A stretch of 64,000 nt of DNA from Chlorokybus atmophyticus (GCA_009103225.1 RHPI01002955.1:249238-313237), one strand, 5' to 3'; shown: positions 8,121-20,144, counted from the first letter of the stretch. Made by a program: numbers and translations. The notes: a model not told the origin generated them from the letters alone.

Positions 8121-11100
8121 GTGTGTAGTTGTGTCTTGGTGCGCTACTTGAAAGACATGCAAGTGATATATGAGGTCAACAGGGGTGCGAAGGTTCCACA
8201 ATCTATGCGGGTCACGTATAATCCTCAAGTGTTTCACCGTGTATGTAAGTTGAACTTAACACGGTTGCTTACAGCAACCGTGGCAAAGGTACCTGTCATC
8301 ATGATGATTGACATTGGCACGCCAAAGAACTTTGTAAGTGAATCTTTGGTGCGACTTCTTGGCAGACATGTCAATGCATGCAATGAGCAAGTCGCTTTAC
8401 TTGACGACTATGCTCTACCTGTGCATGAAATAGTGCGATTGTCACTGCGTATGCAAGGGTATCATGCTCAACTCCGGTTCATGGCAATTCTGGTGGAAGT
8501 GTCATGGGTTAATGTAATTGTGCCAGTGGGAGAGAGCAGTTGGCTTACGCACTGATGCTAACACCAAGTTGTGTAGCGTGAGGAAAGGAGAAAAGGCAGA
8601 GTGGTCTTGAAGGCAAATGGGTGAGCACTGATCTGTCATGGTTGCTTAATGACCATCAGACGTCTCAATGCTTCTGAGTACTATGCAGGTAAAAAGAGAA
8701 TTTAAGCGAGGAGCTACTCCACTGTTGGTGCTTGTGCGTGAAGGGCCTGTCGCCAGTAAGGGAGACAACTCTACATCTGGTACGCCGACAAATGGCACAA
8801 TTGATGCTGCAATGCATGCAGTTTGGGATGAGTATGCTAACGTATTCATGGATGAGTTGCCTACTATGCCACCTGAGAGGGAAGTGTGGCATACTATCCC
8901 TCTGGTGCAAGAAGCACAACCTTCATTTAGATGCACATCTGACTACAGGATGAGCCTTGCAAAGCATGCTGCCATGGAAGGGCAAATTAAGCAATTGCTC
9001 ACAAAGGGGTTGATCGAGCTGAGTAGCTCTTCCTTTAGTGCCTATTCACTTTGTACCAAAGAAACTTGGCAAGCTCCGCATGTGTGTGGACTACCGTGCC
9101 TTTAACAAGCTTACCATCAAGAACAGGTACTCATTACCAAGGATAGATGATCTGTTAGACCAATTGTAAGGTACGACTATATTCAATTCCTTAGATCTTG
9201 GGTTGGATTACCATCAGATTCGAATAATATCGGAAAATGCCAAACACAGCATTTAGGACACCTGTTGGCCACTTCCAGTACAAGGTGTTGCCATTTGGAT
9301 TGATCAATTAACCAGCCACCTTTCGATTGCAACAATGAACCAGGTGTTCTCAAAGCTTATTGGTAAGACAGTACTTGTGTACTTGGATGATATCCTCATG
9401 TTTAGCAAGGACGAGGCTTCACATGTCGCACATGTGCGCATGATGTTGCAAACACTGCGAGAGCACAAGTTTTATGCTGTAGTGGAGAAGTTTGAGTCTG
9501 GGAAGCATGAGTTAGCCTTTTTGGGTCACATAATCAGCAAGGATGGCGTCCATGTTAATATTAAAAATGTATGTGCAGTAAAGGATTGGCCCGTGCTTGT
9601 GAAAGTACATGAGTTGCATTCTTTCCTTAGGTTGTGCAATTACTTTTGCAAGTTCACTCTGAGGTACTCTGGTAGAGTTGCCCCTCTTACTAATCTGACC
9701 AATGAAAAGATCAGGTGTGCTTTGACACGAACACGAAGGCAACGAGATGCCTTTAAGTCAGTCAAAGAGGCTTTGATGCAAGCGCCTGTGTTAAGGTTCC
9801 CTGACTTCAGTCAGCCCTTTACTTGTGGGTGATGCATCTATAGCTGGCACATGTGCCATATTAATACAGGGTGGTCATCCTCTTGCATACCTGATTAAGA
9901 AGTTATCTGCAGCTGAGAAGAACTACACTACCACAGAGCGAGAGCATTGGGGAATGGTGCACGCGCTCACAAAGTGCTGCTACTTAAAGGGTGGAAGGCG
10001 GTTCACAGTAGTAACCGACCACAAACCACTCACTTTCTGTCAGACCCTAACAACTTTGTCATGAAGATAAGCCAGGTGGGCAGAGTTTCAGTTCCGCTTC
10101 AACTTTACTTGGGTTTACAAGCCTAAAAGAGTGAATGTGACAGATCCCCTTAGCCACTCGCCGCTGTTGTTGGCAGTAATGGCGCGGGCACGCGGGGTAT
10201 CTGCAAGTGCGAACCCTTCAAAAAGGGAGCACAACCTTAGCAATGGGAGCAACAACTAGGTCCCAAATATGGAAACAGTTTCAGTCATTGCCGACTGACA
10301 CATCTAAATATGACTTATTGCAGATTGATGTCCAACCAGGGGGGGGGGGGTATTGGTGAGCCAAGAATGCATATTAAGGGAAGGGCCAATCCCCGGTGGG
10401 GAGGACCTTAACAACCAGTCATCAAGCACAGTTATTGAAGTTGATGCACTTGATATGTTGGAGCGATCGTCTCAAGCATACTCAACAGACCTCTGGTTCC
10501 TTAGCTTATTGAGAAAAGCAGATGCGGACTTGGTGTGCCATAATGGTTTGTGGTACTACAAAGGGAAGCTAGTTGTGCCTGACATGCTTAGCCTACGACA
10601 GGACTGCATGTATGAAGCATACAATGCTGTGTATAGCGGGCATATGGGCATGAGGAAGACCGTCAAGCAATGGAGCGCTTCTATTGGTGGCCAAGCATGG
10701 CATCTGATGCAACAAAGTATGTTCGTATCTGTGACATGTGTCAGCGCAATAAAGCCTCGCGTAGTAAGCCCGTAGGTCTATTGAAGCCACTAGAGGTACC
10801 GAAGTACCAGTGGCAAAGTGTTAGTATGGATCTGATTGCTGACTTGTCGGTAACAAAGAAAAGACAAAGCGCTGTTATTGTCTTTAGCGATAGCTTGACT
10901 AAGATGATGAGGCTGTAGCCTTGCCGCACTGATATTAATGCATGTGAGTTTGCATTCTGCTTTATTAATGCAGTGTAGTTCAAGTCTCACGGGGTGCCAT
11001 ATAAGTTGGTATTTGATAGAGACCCAAAATTTGTTAATAAGGTTTGCAAGCCGTGTGCAAGTACATGGGCACGAAGCATACCTAAGTACAGCATACCATC

Positions 11101-11835
11101 CTAAATCAACCGGTCAGACACAGAGAGCAAATTAAGTGTTGGAAGACGTGCTGCGCAACTACACTTCGCCAAGGTATGACACCTAAGATGAGTATTTATC
11201 TTTTGATAGAGTTTGCTATTAACAATGCCTGGCATAAGTTCACGCAGAGCACGCCGATCTTCTTGAACTATAGGCGGCATCCATTGACCCCCATGACTTT
11301 GAAACTTCAAGCATTTACTTAGGTACCTGCTGCTAAGAAATTCATTGCTTAACATGCATTCATGTTCAAAGCATGCTAAGCTGTGCATCAGAGCTACACA
11401 TGACAAGGCTATGATGTATGCTCACAAGCATTGCAAGCCTGGTGAGGGTCTCAAGGTCGGGGGCTATGTGCTGTTGAGCTCAAATGAATGTGAAGCTCAA
11501 GATAACAGCCCCTCGCAAGCTGTTGCCCAAATGGTTGGGACCATTCAAGGTAATCACAGTAGCTGGCGATAGAGCTTTGCATGTAAAAAAACTGCCTGCA
11601 AGCATGAGAATACAGGATGTGTTTCATGTGTAATTGCTAAGACCACATTGAAGTGATGGTGCAGTGCAGCTCCTCCAATCAAGGTTGAAGGAGAGGAAGG
11701 GTATGAGGTTGAGGCCATACTTAGTAAGCGGTTCCGAAAGCACACAAGAATATCTTTCAAATCGAGTACTTGATCAAGTGGCATGGTTATGGCGAAGAGC
11801 TTAACCTCTAGGAGCCTTAAGCCAATATGTCAACT
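8121..11835 (+). pseudogene. pol: Pol of G2: protease, RT, RNase H, integrase, chromodomain; broken
   Basis: Order and remnants are as follows. Protease-like VIMMIDIGTPKNF lies near 8300. RT starts near 8827 (DEYANVFMDELP) and runs through several frames to the catalytic YLDD at 9380-9391 and FLGHIISKDGV. RNase H is at 9825-10064 (KKLSAAEKNYTTTERE, VVTDHKPLTF). The integrase zinc-finger region (GHMGMRKTVKQ, CDMCQRNKA) and the first catalytic Asp (SMDLIADL) lie between 10353 and 10918. A chromodomain (YEVEAILSKRF, then FQIEYLIKWHGYG in another frame) lies at about 11690-11830. Many stops and shifts are visible. A run of 12 G (10339-10350) sits near one frame break. Confidence 0.88.
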
Positions 11836-12133
11836 TGTGCGAACATAACAGCAGAGTTTGATAGTGAACTCACATCTACAGGGGTCGCTTAAAGAAGCAA
11901 CACGCGGTGCTTTGCTTAATACTGTCAAACACGTGCACATGTCGACAGGTGAACTCTTTTATAATTACTATCAGTGCGAACTCACTGTAAGATGGTTATT
12001 TACTCCCGTGACTTGTAAGTTTTCATGCATGGAGCACAGAGGCTACAGCAGAATTGGCCATCCCGGTCTGGCAGGCGCTGTGCGGGGCAGGACCCAGCCT
12101 GTTACGGGAAGTTGCAAAGCAAATGGGGAGAAA
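11836..12133 (+). other. G2 3' untranslated region and polypurine tract
   Basis: No gene is visible. The segment ends with a purine-rich stretch (GGGGAGAAA) directly before the TGTCACG start of the 3' LTR. Confidence 0.6.
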
Positions 12134-13308
12134 TGTCACGCCTAGCAGGCAAGGCATGATCACTCTCAGGTTGCTATGTTGATAGCATGGTTGTATGGGA
12201 GTTCAACTGCTTATGTTGGTGCAGTATCTAAATGGTTTGTGTATGCAATCTTTAAGCTCATGAGCCTTAGGCATGATGAACTGTACAAGGCATTGATAAG
12301 CAGCTTGCAAATAGCTGGTTAGTGTGCATATGCATGCATAAGCATGCATGCCATTGGTCATTGTAGGTGACAAGGTGTTTATGGCTTTTATAAAGGTTTT
12401 TGTTAGCTTTTGTGGCCTGCGTCACAAAAAGAATAATATGTGTCAGCATAGGATGGGCGAAAAGGCTGTTCAGCTCTCCTGTGACCAAGTGGGAAGGCAA
12501 CAGGAAGAAGTATAAAAGTATAAAGTATACAAGTCTAGAGCAGCATGGTATTGGGAGTTCAGTTGTAGTCAGCGCCGTGCTTGCTTGCTGTGTGTTTGGG
12601 GTGCTTGGGTTAAATGATTTAGGGGCCTTCCTTACCCTCTTGTGTGGGGCGTTCGTGAGTGGTTTACCTCGGGTTTTGGTGCTGTACCTTGAATTTAACG
12701 CGTTTACTGAAGAACAGGCGCCTATCTAGGGTTTTAATATGGTATCACCTAGTAGTTGGCGCTTGCACTAACGGAGAGGCGCCTGGCTAGGGGTTTGAGT
12801 GGTTTAACTTCTGGTTGACGCCTATACTGAGGATGAGGCGCCTCCCACGTCCTGCTATTGCTAGCCTTATCTGTAGCCTTCCTTGACTACCTGTAGTTGT
12901 GGACAACCCCTGCTTAGTTGGATCTGCCGATGTGTATTGCTAGGAGTGCATGCATGCGTATGTGCATGCTGCAGCCTTACACGCTTCTCAGTGTGCATGC
13001 TGTAGCCTTATACAGTATTTGTGTATGTGTATGCCTCTTGTATGTTGAGGATGTGCATGGCCTGAGTGCATGTATAGTAGCGTTGCATTTGTGTGCATGT
13101 GTGGCTGCATCTTTCCACGGGCACACTGCATGCTCCCGCATGCGAGAGCCATTATTAGTAAAGTCACAAGCTTAGGCGGCTACAGGTGGGGAGTGGCTTG
13201 ATCACCATATTTATGGTTTGCTAATGGCGACGATGCTACAGGGCTATTGCATTATTGCACTTACTTGCACTAAATGGTTTACATCACACTGATGTGGTGG
13301 TTGTGACA
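12134..13308 (+). repeat. 3' LTR of G2 (1175 bp)
   Basis: It starts TGTCACGCC after a purine tract and ends GTTGTGACA. It contains the same GCATGCAT cluster, TATAAAAG and GGCGCC boxes as the 5' copy, but with many substitutions. Confidence 0.9.
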
Positions 13309-15180
13309 ATAGCATGTCAACAAAAGCACAAAATAACCCAGCTTTTATGGGACAAGTGCTTATAGGAGCTTGTCCACTGCTGAGTACTAGAGACTTGGGG
13401 AGTTGTGCTCCATTATCATATACATGCTGTGTTGTAGGGCACACAGTCAACGAGCCATACCCCCCGAGCTTTTGTGAAGGTTCAAGCTTTAGAGCTCAGC
13501 ATCTGACACAAGTGTGCAGGTCCGTTAGTGTGGCAATTATTGCACTAATACTCCACCACTAATACCTCAACCAAAGGAGGGCTTAAGACAGTAGCATTGC
13601 AGCCCTTTGCAAAGGGCTGCAGTGCTATCAATGGCTATAACAAGTGTTACAGTCATTACAAAGTTGTACGAGTGGGTCATCGACGGTATTGCCGCAGCGC
13701 TCACAATGTGCCGCGGGCGGGGCGTGGGTGCTTGATACGCCCGAAGCCAGCCATGCAAAGGAGGTGACTTGATGCGCAGTTCACCATGTTGTTCATCAAC
13801 CTCTTGCCGTTCTGGCCGAAGAGGTCCAACACCCCTTTGGGGTGTACCTTAAGCACTTTAGAAAAATTGCGGCCAATGGAACTGTTGCGCGTATCTTTTA
13901 TGGCCTCCATGCAATTGGGAAAGTCCCTTGCTTAGAACCGACATTGATGCTCCTTGTAGAAGCCACTGCGCACACGCTCATAGCGCAGCGTGTCGCAGTG
14001 CTGCGCAATGCGCAAGTTCATGAAGGCCTTGAGAACATTGAGCTTAAAGAGTGCTGCGAAAGATAGTGTCGTGATGTATGCAGTTGGGGTCATTGAGATT
14101 GTCCACCATACAATCCACCTTCAACTGTGCACAAAAAAGAAGCAGTGGCGGTCACTTGAGCAGCAAGGTATAAGGGCTATACTCGCGCAAAGCTGCTTGC
14201 TTTGATAGCCGGTATTCGAGGGCCACCCATGGCAGGTGGTCATCCCAGGTATTCCTCTCATACTTCAGCATGTGCTTGCGCAGTGCCTTCTTAATGGTCT
14301 GTACTGTGCGCTCGGCAAGACCATCGGCCAAAGGGTGGTCACGCGAGGTACGTCAACGATTAATATGGCACCTGTGCAAAAGGGTGTCGAACTCCCCTTT
14401 GAACTCAGTGCCTTGGTCGATGATGACCTCAGCGCAACTATTGTGCCGGCTGAAAACATGAGAGGAAGGCTTGAGACACCCCGCTGCTGCTTTTGTCGGC
14501 CAATGGCACCAGCTCCACCCACTTGGAAAAGTTCTCAATCGTTACAAAGATGTAGCGGTTGCCGCGTGTCAAGGGTGACAAGTCTCCCAAAATGTTGAGC
14601 CCCTACCAATAGAAGAGACCGAGGATAAGGGGAGGGTTCATTATGGCTCTGCGCGTGTTGAGGCTGGTGCGCACCATGTTATACTACTGGTAGTAGCTTA
14701 CGAGCTCCTGCACCTACTTGTACAATCCATGCCACCAATATTGTGCCCTCATAAAGCTGTTTGCTTTGGTGTCCGAGCTCCGTGCAAAAGGCAGCAATTA
14801 TGCCCTCGCGTGTGGCTGGTGTTGGCACCTCCTTGTCTTCACCATGGAGGCGGCGATGCAGCTCGTTATGCCCAATGATAGTGCTAAGTGCATTGGAATG
14901 ATGCGGTCCTTCTCGCGTGCACTCATGCCGGTGGGAAGCTAGCCACTGCAAAGGAAGGAGAGGGATGGCTCTTTTAGCCATAAGTCCTACCTGGTATCGG
15001 TGGGTACCACCTCTTGTCGACCTCGATGTTGATAATGCGGGTGTCCCCTACGGGTGTGTTCATGGCGGGGCCCGTTGGCTTAAGAGCAGACATCTCCCAA
15101 GCTGTTGCTGTGGCAGTGCACCACATCAGCTGCACCCAGCCTATAAGCATGAAGATCCGCGCGCGTCACTGACCACTAGC
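13309..15180 (-). pseudogene. Relic of the methyltransferase-family Ty3 element: integrase, PHD finger and LTR start
   Basis: Read on the minus strand, this matches the 3' half of the element at 49-57 kb. About 14750-14990 resembles the linker and integrase zinc-finger region (KEVPTPATREGIIAAF against QEVPTPAARKGIISSL). 14260-14600 carries the DDE region in broken form. 13701-13910 reads KVLKVHPKGVLDLFGQ and MVNCASSHLL. 13567-13710 retains PHD-finger pieces (RCGNTVDDP-like and QCYCLKP). Near 13435-13470 is the purine tract and GTTGACTGTGTG, matching the LTR start at 57487. Nothing is intact. Confidence 0.8.
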
Positions 15181-16264
15181 TAAATCACAACTCTAGACCG
15201 GCTCATTTTATGACCCTAGCCTACATAAGCACCGCGCATAGCTATTCAGCTGTGAATTCATGTATAAGTTGTGTTTTGCATCTAGTGAAGGTTTCTTTGA
15301 AAACCCTGATATGACCGCTAGCTCATGTTCTTATCAATCATAGTTATTTGACTTGTATAAGTAGTCACAGTGTTCACCGGATTAGCTGGTGACACTATGT
15401 GTGAGAAAGTCAGAGCTTTTGAAGCAACTTGAACCATGAAACACACCGTCCCGGTTTCGAAGAATCTTTTCACCATTTAAAAGCCTGTGCATGCTCTCGT
15501 GCACTGTGCTTGTCATCGCCGTGAGCTTGCAGTTGGTGTGTGCTTAGTTGCGGTGTGCTTGGTGGCATTGGTTAGGGCATAGCATCCACATGTTGCTTGC
15601 TCAATTACCTCATTTAATAGTGTAACACATGTTCCACTTATGCAGAAAACTATGTAAATAGGGCAAACTATAGTAGTGGCTTGTCGACTCACAGTGTCAC
15701 CCTCTTTGCCCAAGTGAGTGTGGTTACATTCCGTATATCATAAGTGCACCTTGGAGATTGATACATCTTAATGCATTGTTATCACTTATATCGCAAAGTG
15801 CGCACAAACACTAGTGTGTTGCGTGATAGCAGCGTTGAGTTAGCCTTGTAGAGCACAAGCACTCTACCTTCAAACACTTTCACCATTAGCTGTATTAGCA
15901 GGCCCACCCCGTTCTCGCGAATAGGCGAGGGGAGCCTCAGCAGCTGGAGCCCAACTTTCAACCTCACCTACGAACAAGCAAGTGAAAGAAGCAATTATGT
16001 TTGTGCAGTGTTGATGACGAGATAGAGCCTTCCAGCTCGATAAACTTGCTGCGCTTGTTTGAACGTGCTGGCACTAACATACTTATATATACTGAGTTCA
16101 TCATCAAATTTCACTTCAAGATGCGTCTGCAAGCTCTCCAAAGCAAGGACTGGTAACCTATTGTGTCATTTCATGTCATGGCTTTGTACCTTGATTTTGA
16201 GGCACATAATATGTGGACATCCATTTTTGAGCTGTACAATGTTAATGGCTATGGCGAGCTCGCC
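15181..16264. other. Intergenic sequence, no recognised feature
   Basis: I see no coding signal, long repeat or RNA gene here. The sequence is moderately AT-rich with scattered stops in all frames. Confidence 0.5.
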
Positions 16265-16819
16265 TGTAATGCCGGTTAATGTGGATTAGGCTAAGAAGGG
16301 CTTATGAAGCATTGATAAGCAATACACAACCTCTCATGGCAGCGACTTTTGCTACCATGGCTTAGTCGGCTAAGCCCCGCGTTACATTGGTAATCGGAGC
16401 TCTAAAGGTCGCGGGATCAAATCCCACCGGGCGCAAGATGCGCGCGAGTGGGTAGATTTTCGGCGACCGTCGGAAACGATCCAAGGCAGTTAGTGTGATT
16501 GGTTAACAATAAGCTGCGAGGTGAAGCTGACTGAGTCGGCGCGCAGGGTCGCTCCTGCGCGCGGCAACGTGGCAAGTCGCCGCGGAAAACTACGCGGCAT
16601 GACCGGTAATGGCTGGTCATGACTGGATGCGAGCAAGTCCTGCCGGTTATGAAGGGCCAAGATGTGCAGGTAAAATCGCGGTTAAAGCCGGGTTGAATGT
16701 AATGCCGGTTAATGTGGAATAGGCTAAGAAGGGCTTCTAAAGCATTAATAAGCAATACACAACCTCTCATGGCAGCGACTTTTGCTACCATGGCTTAGTC
16801 GGCTAAGCCCCGCGTTACA
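16265..16819 (+). mobile_element. TRIM2, complete 555-bp small LTR element
   Basis: Terminal direct repeats (16265-16386 and 16698-16819, 122 bp) begin TGTAATGCCGG and end GCGTTACA. They are flanked by an exact TCGCC duplication (16260-16264 and 16820-16824). After the first repeat come a PBS-like TTGGTAATCGGAGC (16387-16400) and a tRNA-like segment. The A box TGGCTTAGTCGG (16358-16369) lies in the LTR. The B box GGATCAAATCC (16414-16424) lies in a T-arm-like GCGGGATCAAATCCC. It has no coding capacity. Confidence 0.92.
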
Positions 16820-17440
16820 TCGCCAGCACCATAGCATCCACTGCGTTGCACAGCCCTGCAATTTTTACCCCTGTCACAGTGTGCTCTCCAGCTTCAACCA
16901 CTGGCCTTGCTCTAGCTGCAGCTATGCAAACAGTGCAAACGAAGAGGGTGAGATGATTGTCACCTCGTTAACCCCTGCAGAGATCGAGGTCAACACATCC
17001 GACTGCCGTATCAGGGTACTCAAACAGACCACTGCCATCATCGAGCAACAGCAAGATGAGCAGCAAGATGCAGCATCGAAGATGTGTGCGTTACCAATGC
17101 TAATGCTGGGGTTGCGTGCACCAGCAAGAGGCAGTGTCTTCACCCTCGGGTCGGTGGCACTGCGCGCACCAGCCATTGTCGTTGGTGCTGCGATGTTAGA
17201 CTCTCCACTCAAGAATCTCTACGCTGCACTGCAAATTACCTTCCCATCTCAAATCGACAGCTAGATGAAAGAGCGTAGACGCTTCCAATTGAAAGTATCG
17301 CTAAAGAGGGTCCTCGTTGGGCTTTCATTGCAATAAAAGCCCAACGAGGACCCTCTTCGGCAATAATCGTGACTGGAAAGACTGCTGACAAACACTGTGT
17401 ACAAGACTGCCAGCAATGAGGCAGCCGCAGTGGTATATGA
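16820..17440 (+). pseudogene. Gag-like relic with a perfect hairpin
   Basis: The stretch 17375-17440 reads LERLLTNTVYKTASNEAAAVVYEI over two short blocks, matching EGLLKDTDYKIVSEEAAAVIY at the start of the gag region of the methyltransferase element (49290). Upstream sequence is Ala/Thr-rich and may be the same gag. A perfect 22-bp inverted repeat (17304-17325 and 17336-17357, 10-base loop) interrupts it. Not functional. Confidence 0.5.
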
Positions 17441-17444
17441 GATC

Positions 17445-17633
17445 ATTAAGCGCGTGAAATGCGCGCCCATGAACTCAAGAACTTGGTAATGAGTAATGAG
17501 ACTCTTGTGCCCCTAGTGCCGTAGGCACTTGGGGGCACAAGCACTCATTAAAGTGAGGTATGAGTCACAAGCTCCTCATCTAGTCGCTTGAAGCCTTAGC
17601 ACGGCGGCGCCACCCTTGACGTGGGTGGCAAGT
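17445..17633 (+). repeat. PAT-like element terminal repeat fragment (A-type)
   Basis: It matches the A repeats at 22556-22762 and 28146-28349, including the GTGCCCC...GGGGGCAC hairpin. A family A LTR cuts it at 17634. Confidence 0.75.
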
Positions 17634-17969
17634 TGTTGAGAACTAGTGATGCGCCTAGTGTGTGTGTATGTGCCTCTCACATACAAGTGTGCACACACTA
17701 AGGACAAGTGCAGCAAGCACGCTAATTATAGAGACAACATGACCCACTGTATTGAACAGTATACAATGTCTTATGCATTATGCTACTAAGCACTAGTCAA
17801 CACTAGTTAATGGTCAAAGTCAATGGTTAATGTTGGGTATGGTTGACCATAATTGCTATACCTCCTATAACTCTCGGAAAGCCTGTGACTATGAACGTTA
17901 AGCTGATCGTACCAACTACATGTAGGCGCCGCCTATACATGTAAATTCTACAACCTATAACCTTTAACA
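17634..17969 (-). repeat. Family A LTR, shortened, minus orientation
   Basis: It begins TGTTGAGAACTAGTG and ends TTTAACA on the plus strand, but is about 40-60 bases shorter than other family A LTRs. Bases 17970-18100 continue into the noncoding tail of a gag-only element (CTCCCATGCGGGCAACTTGA). Confidence 0.8.
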
Positions 17970-18100
17970 CTCCCATGCGGGCAACTTGACCTTGAACTCC
18001 AAGTTCTTCTTGTAAGCTTACCCACATTGGCTTATTCCATTGAACACGCCCGCGGATGTGTTGCTCTCACGAACTTGATGCTTGTCTCCATGACATAATC

Positions 18101-19155
18101 CTTCTCCTCGTGCTGCCAGCAGAACTCATACACGAGTTACATGCGACACACATCTCATGCTGAGGGGTCGCTATGAGTCGGTAGCATGGTGGCTACGCCC
18201 AGCACCGAAGTGCATTACAATACAATATCTAAGTGTACAGATACCGGCTGATCTATATACAAGTTCGCACTAGGGTGATAGGCTACAATTGTTAATTGTT
18301 ATTGCTTGTTGGAAGTACATATATAGGTGGCGCCTACATGTAATTAGTACGATCAGCTTAACCTTTGTAGTTACGAGAGTTAGGAGAGTTACGGCAGTTA
18401 CGGCAGTTATGGCCAACCATGGTCAACTTTGACTTTGACCGTTGACTTTGACCATTGACTAGTGTTGATTAGTGTTGACTTTGACTAGAGTTGACTAGAG
18501 TTGACTAGTACTTAGTAGCATAGTATATAAGACACTGTATACTGCTTAATATAGTGGGTCGCACATTATCTCTATAGTTGGCGTGCTTGCTGCACTTGTC
18601 CTTAGTGTGTGCACACTTGTATGTAAGAGGCAAATACACACACACTAGGTGCATCACTAGTTCTCAACAACAATTATGGAAACTACTTCTTCACATCAGG
18701 TGCAAAAGTCACGCGCTTTTTCGGTCTTCGTGTTGATGGCGCCATGGCTGCTGACGCAAAAATCGAAGCCTATACACATGCAAAGTAAACCACACTCGCC
18801 ACCCACGTCAAGGATGGCGCCGCCGTGCTAGAATTTCAAGCGACTAAAAATGGAGCTTGTAACTCACAACTCGCTCAAGTGAGTGCTTGTGGCCCCAAGT
18901 GCCCAAGGCACTAGGGGCACAAGAGTCTCATGGAGGTTGACCGCCTATCCTTCCTCCAAACCACACTCGCCACCCACGCCAAAGATGGCGCCGCCGTCCT
19001 AGGGTTTCAAGCAACGAGATAAGGAGCATGTGACTCACAACTCACTCTAGTGAATGCTTGTGCCCCCAAGTGCCCAAGGCACGAGGGGCACAAGAGTCTC
19101 ATAACTCATGAGCGAGTTCTTGAGTTCATGGGCGCGCATTTCATGCGCTTCATGA
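18101..19155 (-). repeat. PAT-like element terminal region, minus orientation, split by a solo LTR
   Basis: The reverse complement matches the right-hand end of the PAT-like element (28130-28650): the B-type segment near 18140-18190, the inter-repeat segment 18670-18800, and two A-type copies (18780-18930 and 18955-19150). No gene is present. Confidence 0.7.
18290..18669 (+). repeat. Solo LTR, family A (380 bp)
   Basis: It runs from TGTTAATTG to TCTCAACA and is flanked by an exact ACAAT duplication (18285-18289 and 18670-18674). It lies inside PAT-like terminal sequence, which resumes on the other side. It contains the TTGAC array and a TATATAAG box. Confidence 0.93.
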
Positions 19156-19271
19156 TCTCATATGACTACAAGGTTCAAATACTCCTTGTTTCCTACTTAC
19201 AACTGTCGCATTATGTTCCACCACGCAATGCCTGACCTTGCTCAGGTGGTTCTAAAGATTCGATGGCAAAC

Positions 19272-19779
19272 TGTCACGAATTGGGATAAATTGTGACAGA
19301 CCTCACTCATGGTATTGTCTTTTACTAACATAGCCTAGTGGTCGGGCCCCAATTGATACAATGATTTCGGAGCTTGACGTCTCAGGTTCAATTCCCGTAG
19401 GGGACTGAGGCAAATCCAATGCAAAAACAAAAACATTTGGGGCGGCTTGCAGTAGGCTGGGCGCGGGATCACGACCTGCGCGCCGAGCTAGTTCAACCTA
19501 AGGCCGTGTGAGCGGTCGCGCTGTGATGGCAGGTCGCGCGGTGAGGATGGCCGTTTGGTCGGTCAGGACCGTTCGTGGGCCGGATCCAACACGCCGCGGG
19601 CAGACCAATTGTGGTACGGCCGCGAAAACGGCGACATGGGCTAGTGCCTCATTGGATTATGAGGAACTCATGGGTTAAATTGGGGAGGAATGTCACGAAT
19701 TGGGATAAATTGTGTCAGACCTCACTCATGGTAGTGTCTTTTACTACCATAGCTTAGTGGTCGGGCCCCAATTGTTACC
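19272..19779 (+). mobile_element. TRIM3, complete 508-bp small LTR element
   Basis: Direct repeats of 89 bp (19272-19360 and 19691-19779) start TGTCACGAATTGGG. The flanks are CAAAC (19267-19271) and CAAAT (19780-19784). Paralogous empty sites near 41217 and 42765 read GGCAAACTATGCTATAAAC and confirm the boundaries. A purine tract (GGGGAGGAA) precedes the second repeat. An A-box-like TAGCCTAGTGGT (19331-19342) and a B box GGTTCAATTCC (19385-19395) span the junction. TGATTTCGGAGC (19362-19373) is in the PBS position. Confidence 0.9.
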
Positions 19780-20144
19780 CAAATTGTGCTATAAACTACA
19801 TTGAGTTCTATACCTTAGCAGTGCTGTACCAGAGTGTAGGCCGTGCAAGGGTTGATCAGACCCTTCTACCAAGAAAAGCACCCCTCCCATCTCCTATTAG
19901 GTAGCTATACAACTCAGTCCTTGCATGCCAACTAAGTGAAGTGCTTTAACCCATACCGTAGACATGTGTGCTACAATGTATGCAGCTCTACACCAGCAAC
20001 TACTCATAGGCTAGCCGTGACTCTCACAGACCTTGATGTCTGCGACCTCCGTCTACGCATATCCTTCACGCGCCCTTGCAGTGGGAGAAGAAGGACGAAC
20101 ACCATTTATTGCAACTTCTTGAGGTCCTCACCAATTATAAGAAG

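Larger units (their letters stand above)
4388..13308 (+). mobile_element. Decayed Ty3/gypsy chromovirus G2
   Basis: The element is bounded by direct repeats of about 1.16-1.18 kb with TG...CA ends. It carries a PBS, gag, protease, RT, RNase H, integrase and a terminal chromodomain, in plus orientation. Every coding part is broken by stops and frameshifts, and the LTRs differ at many positions, so this is an old copy. A block of TRIM1 elements (6749-7928) is inserted between gag and pol. The 3' LTR abuts an inverted relic of the methyltransferase-family LTR, into which G2 appears to have inserted. Confidence 0.9.
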
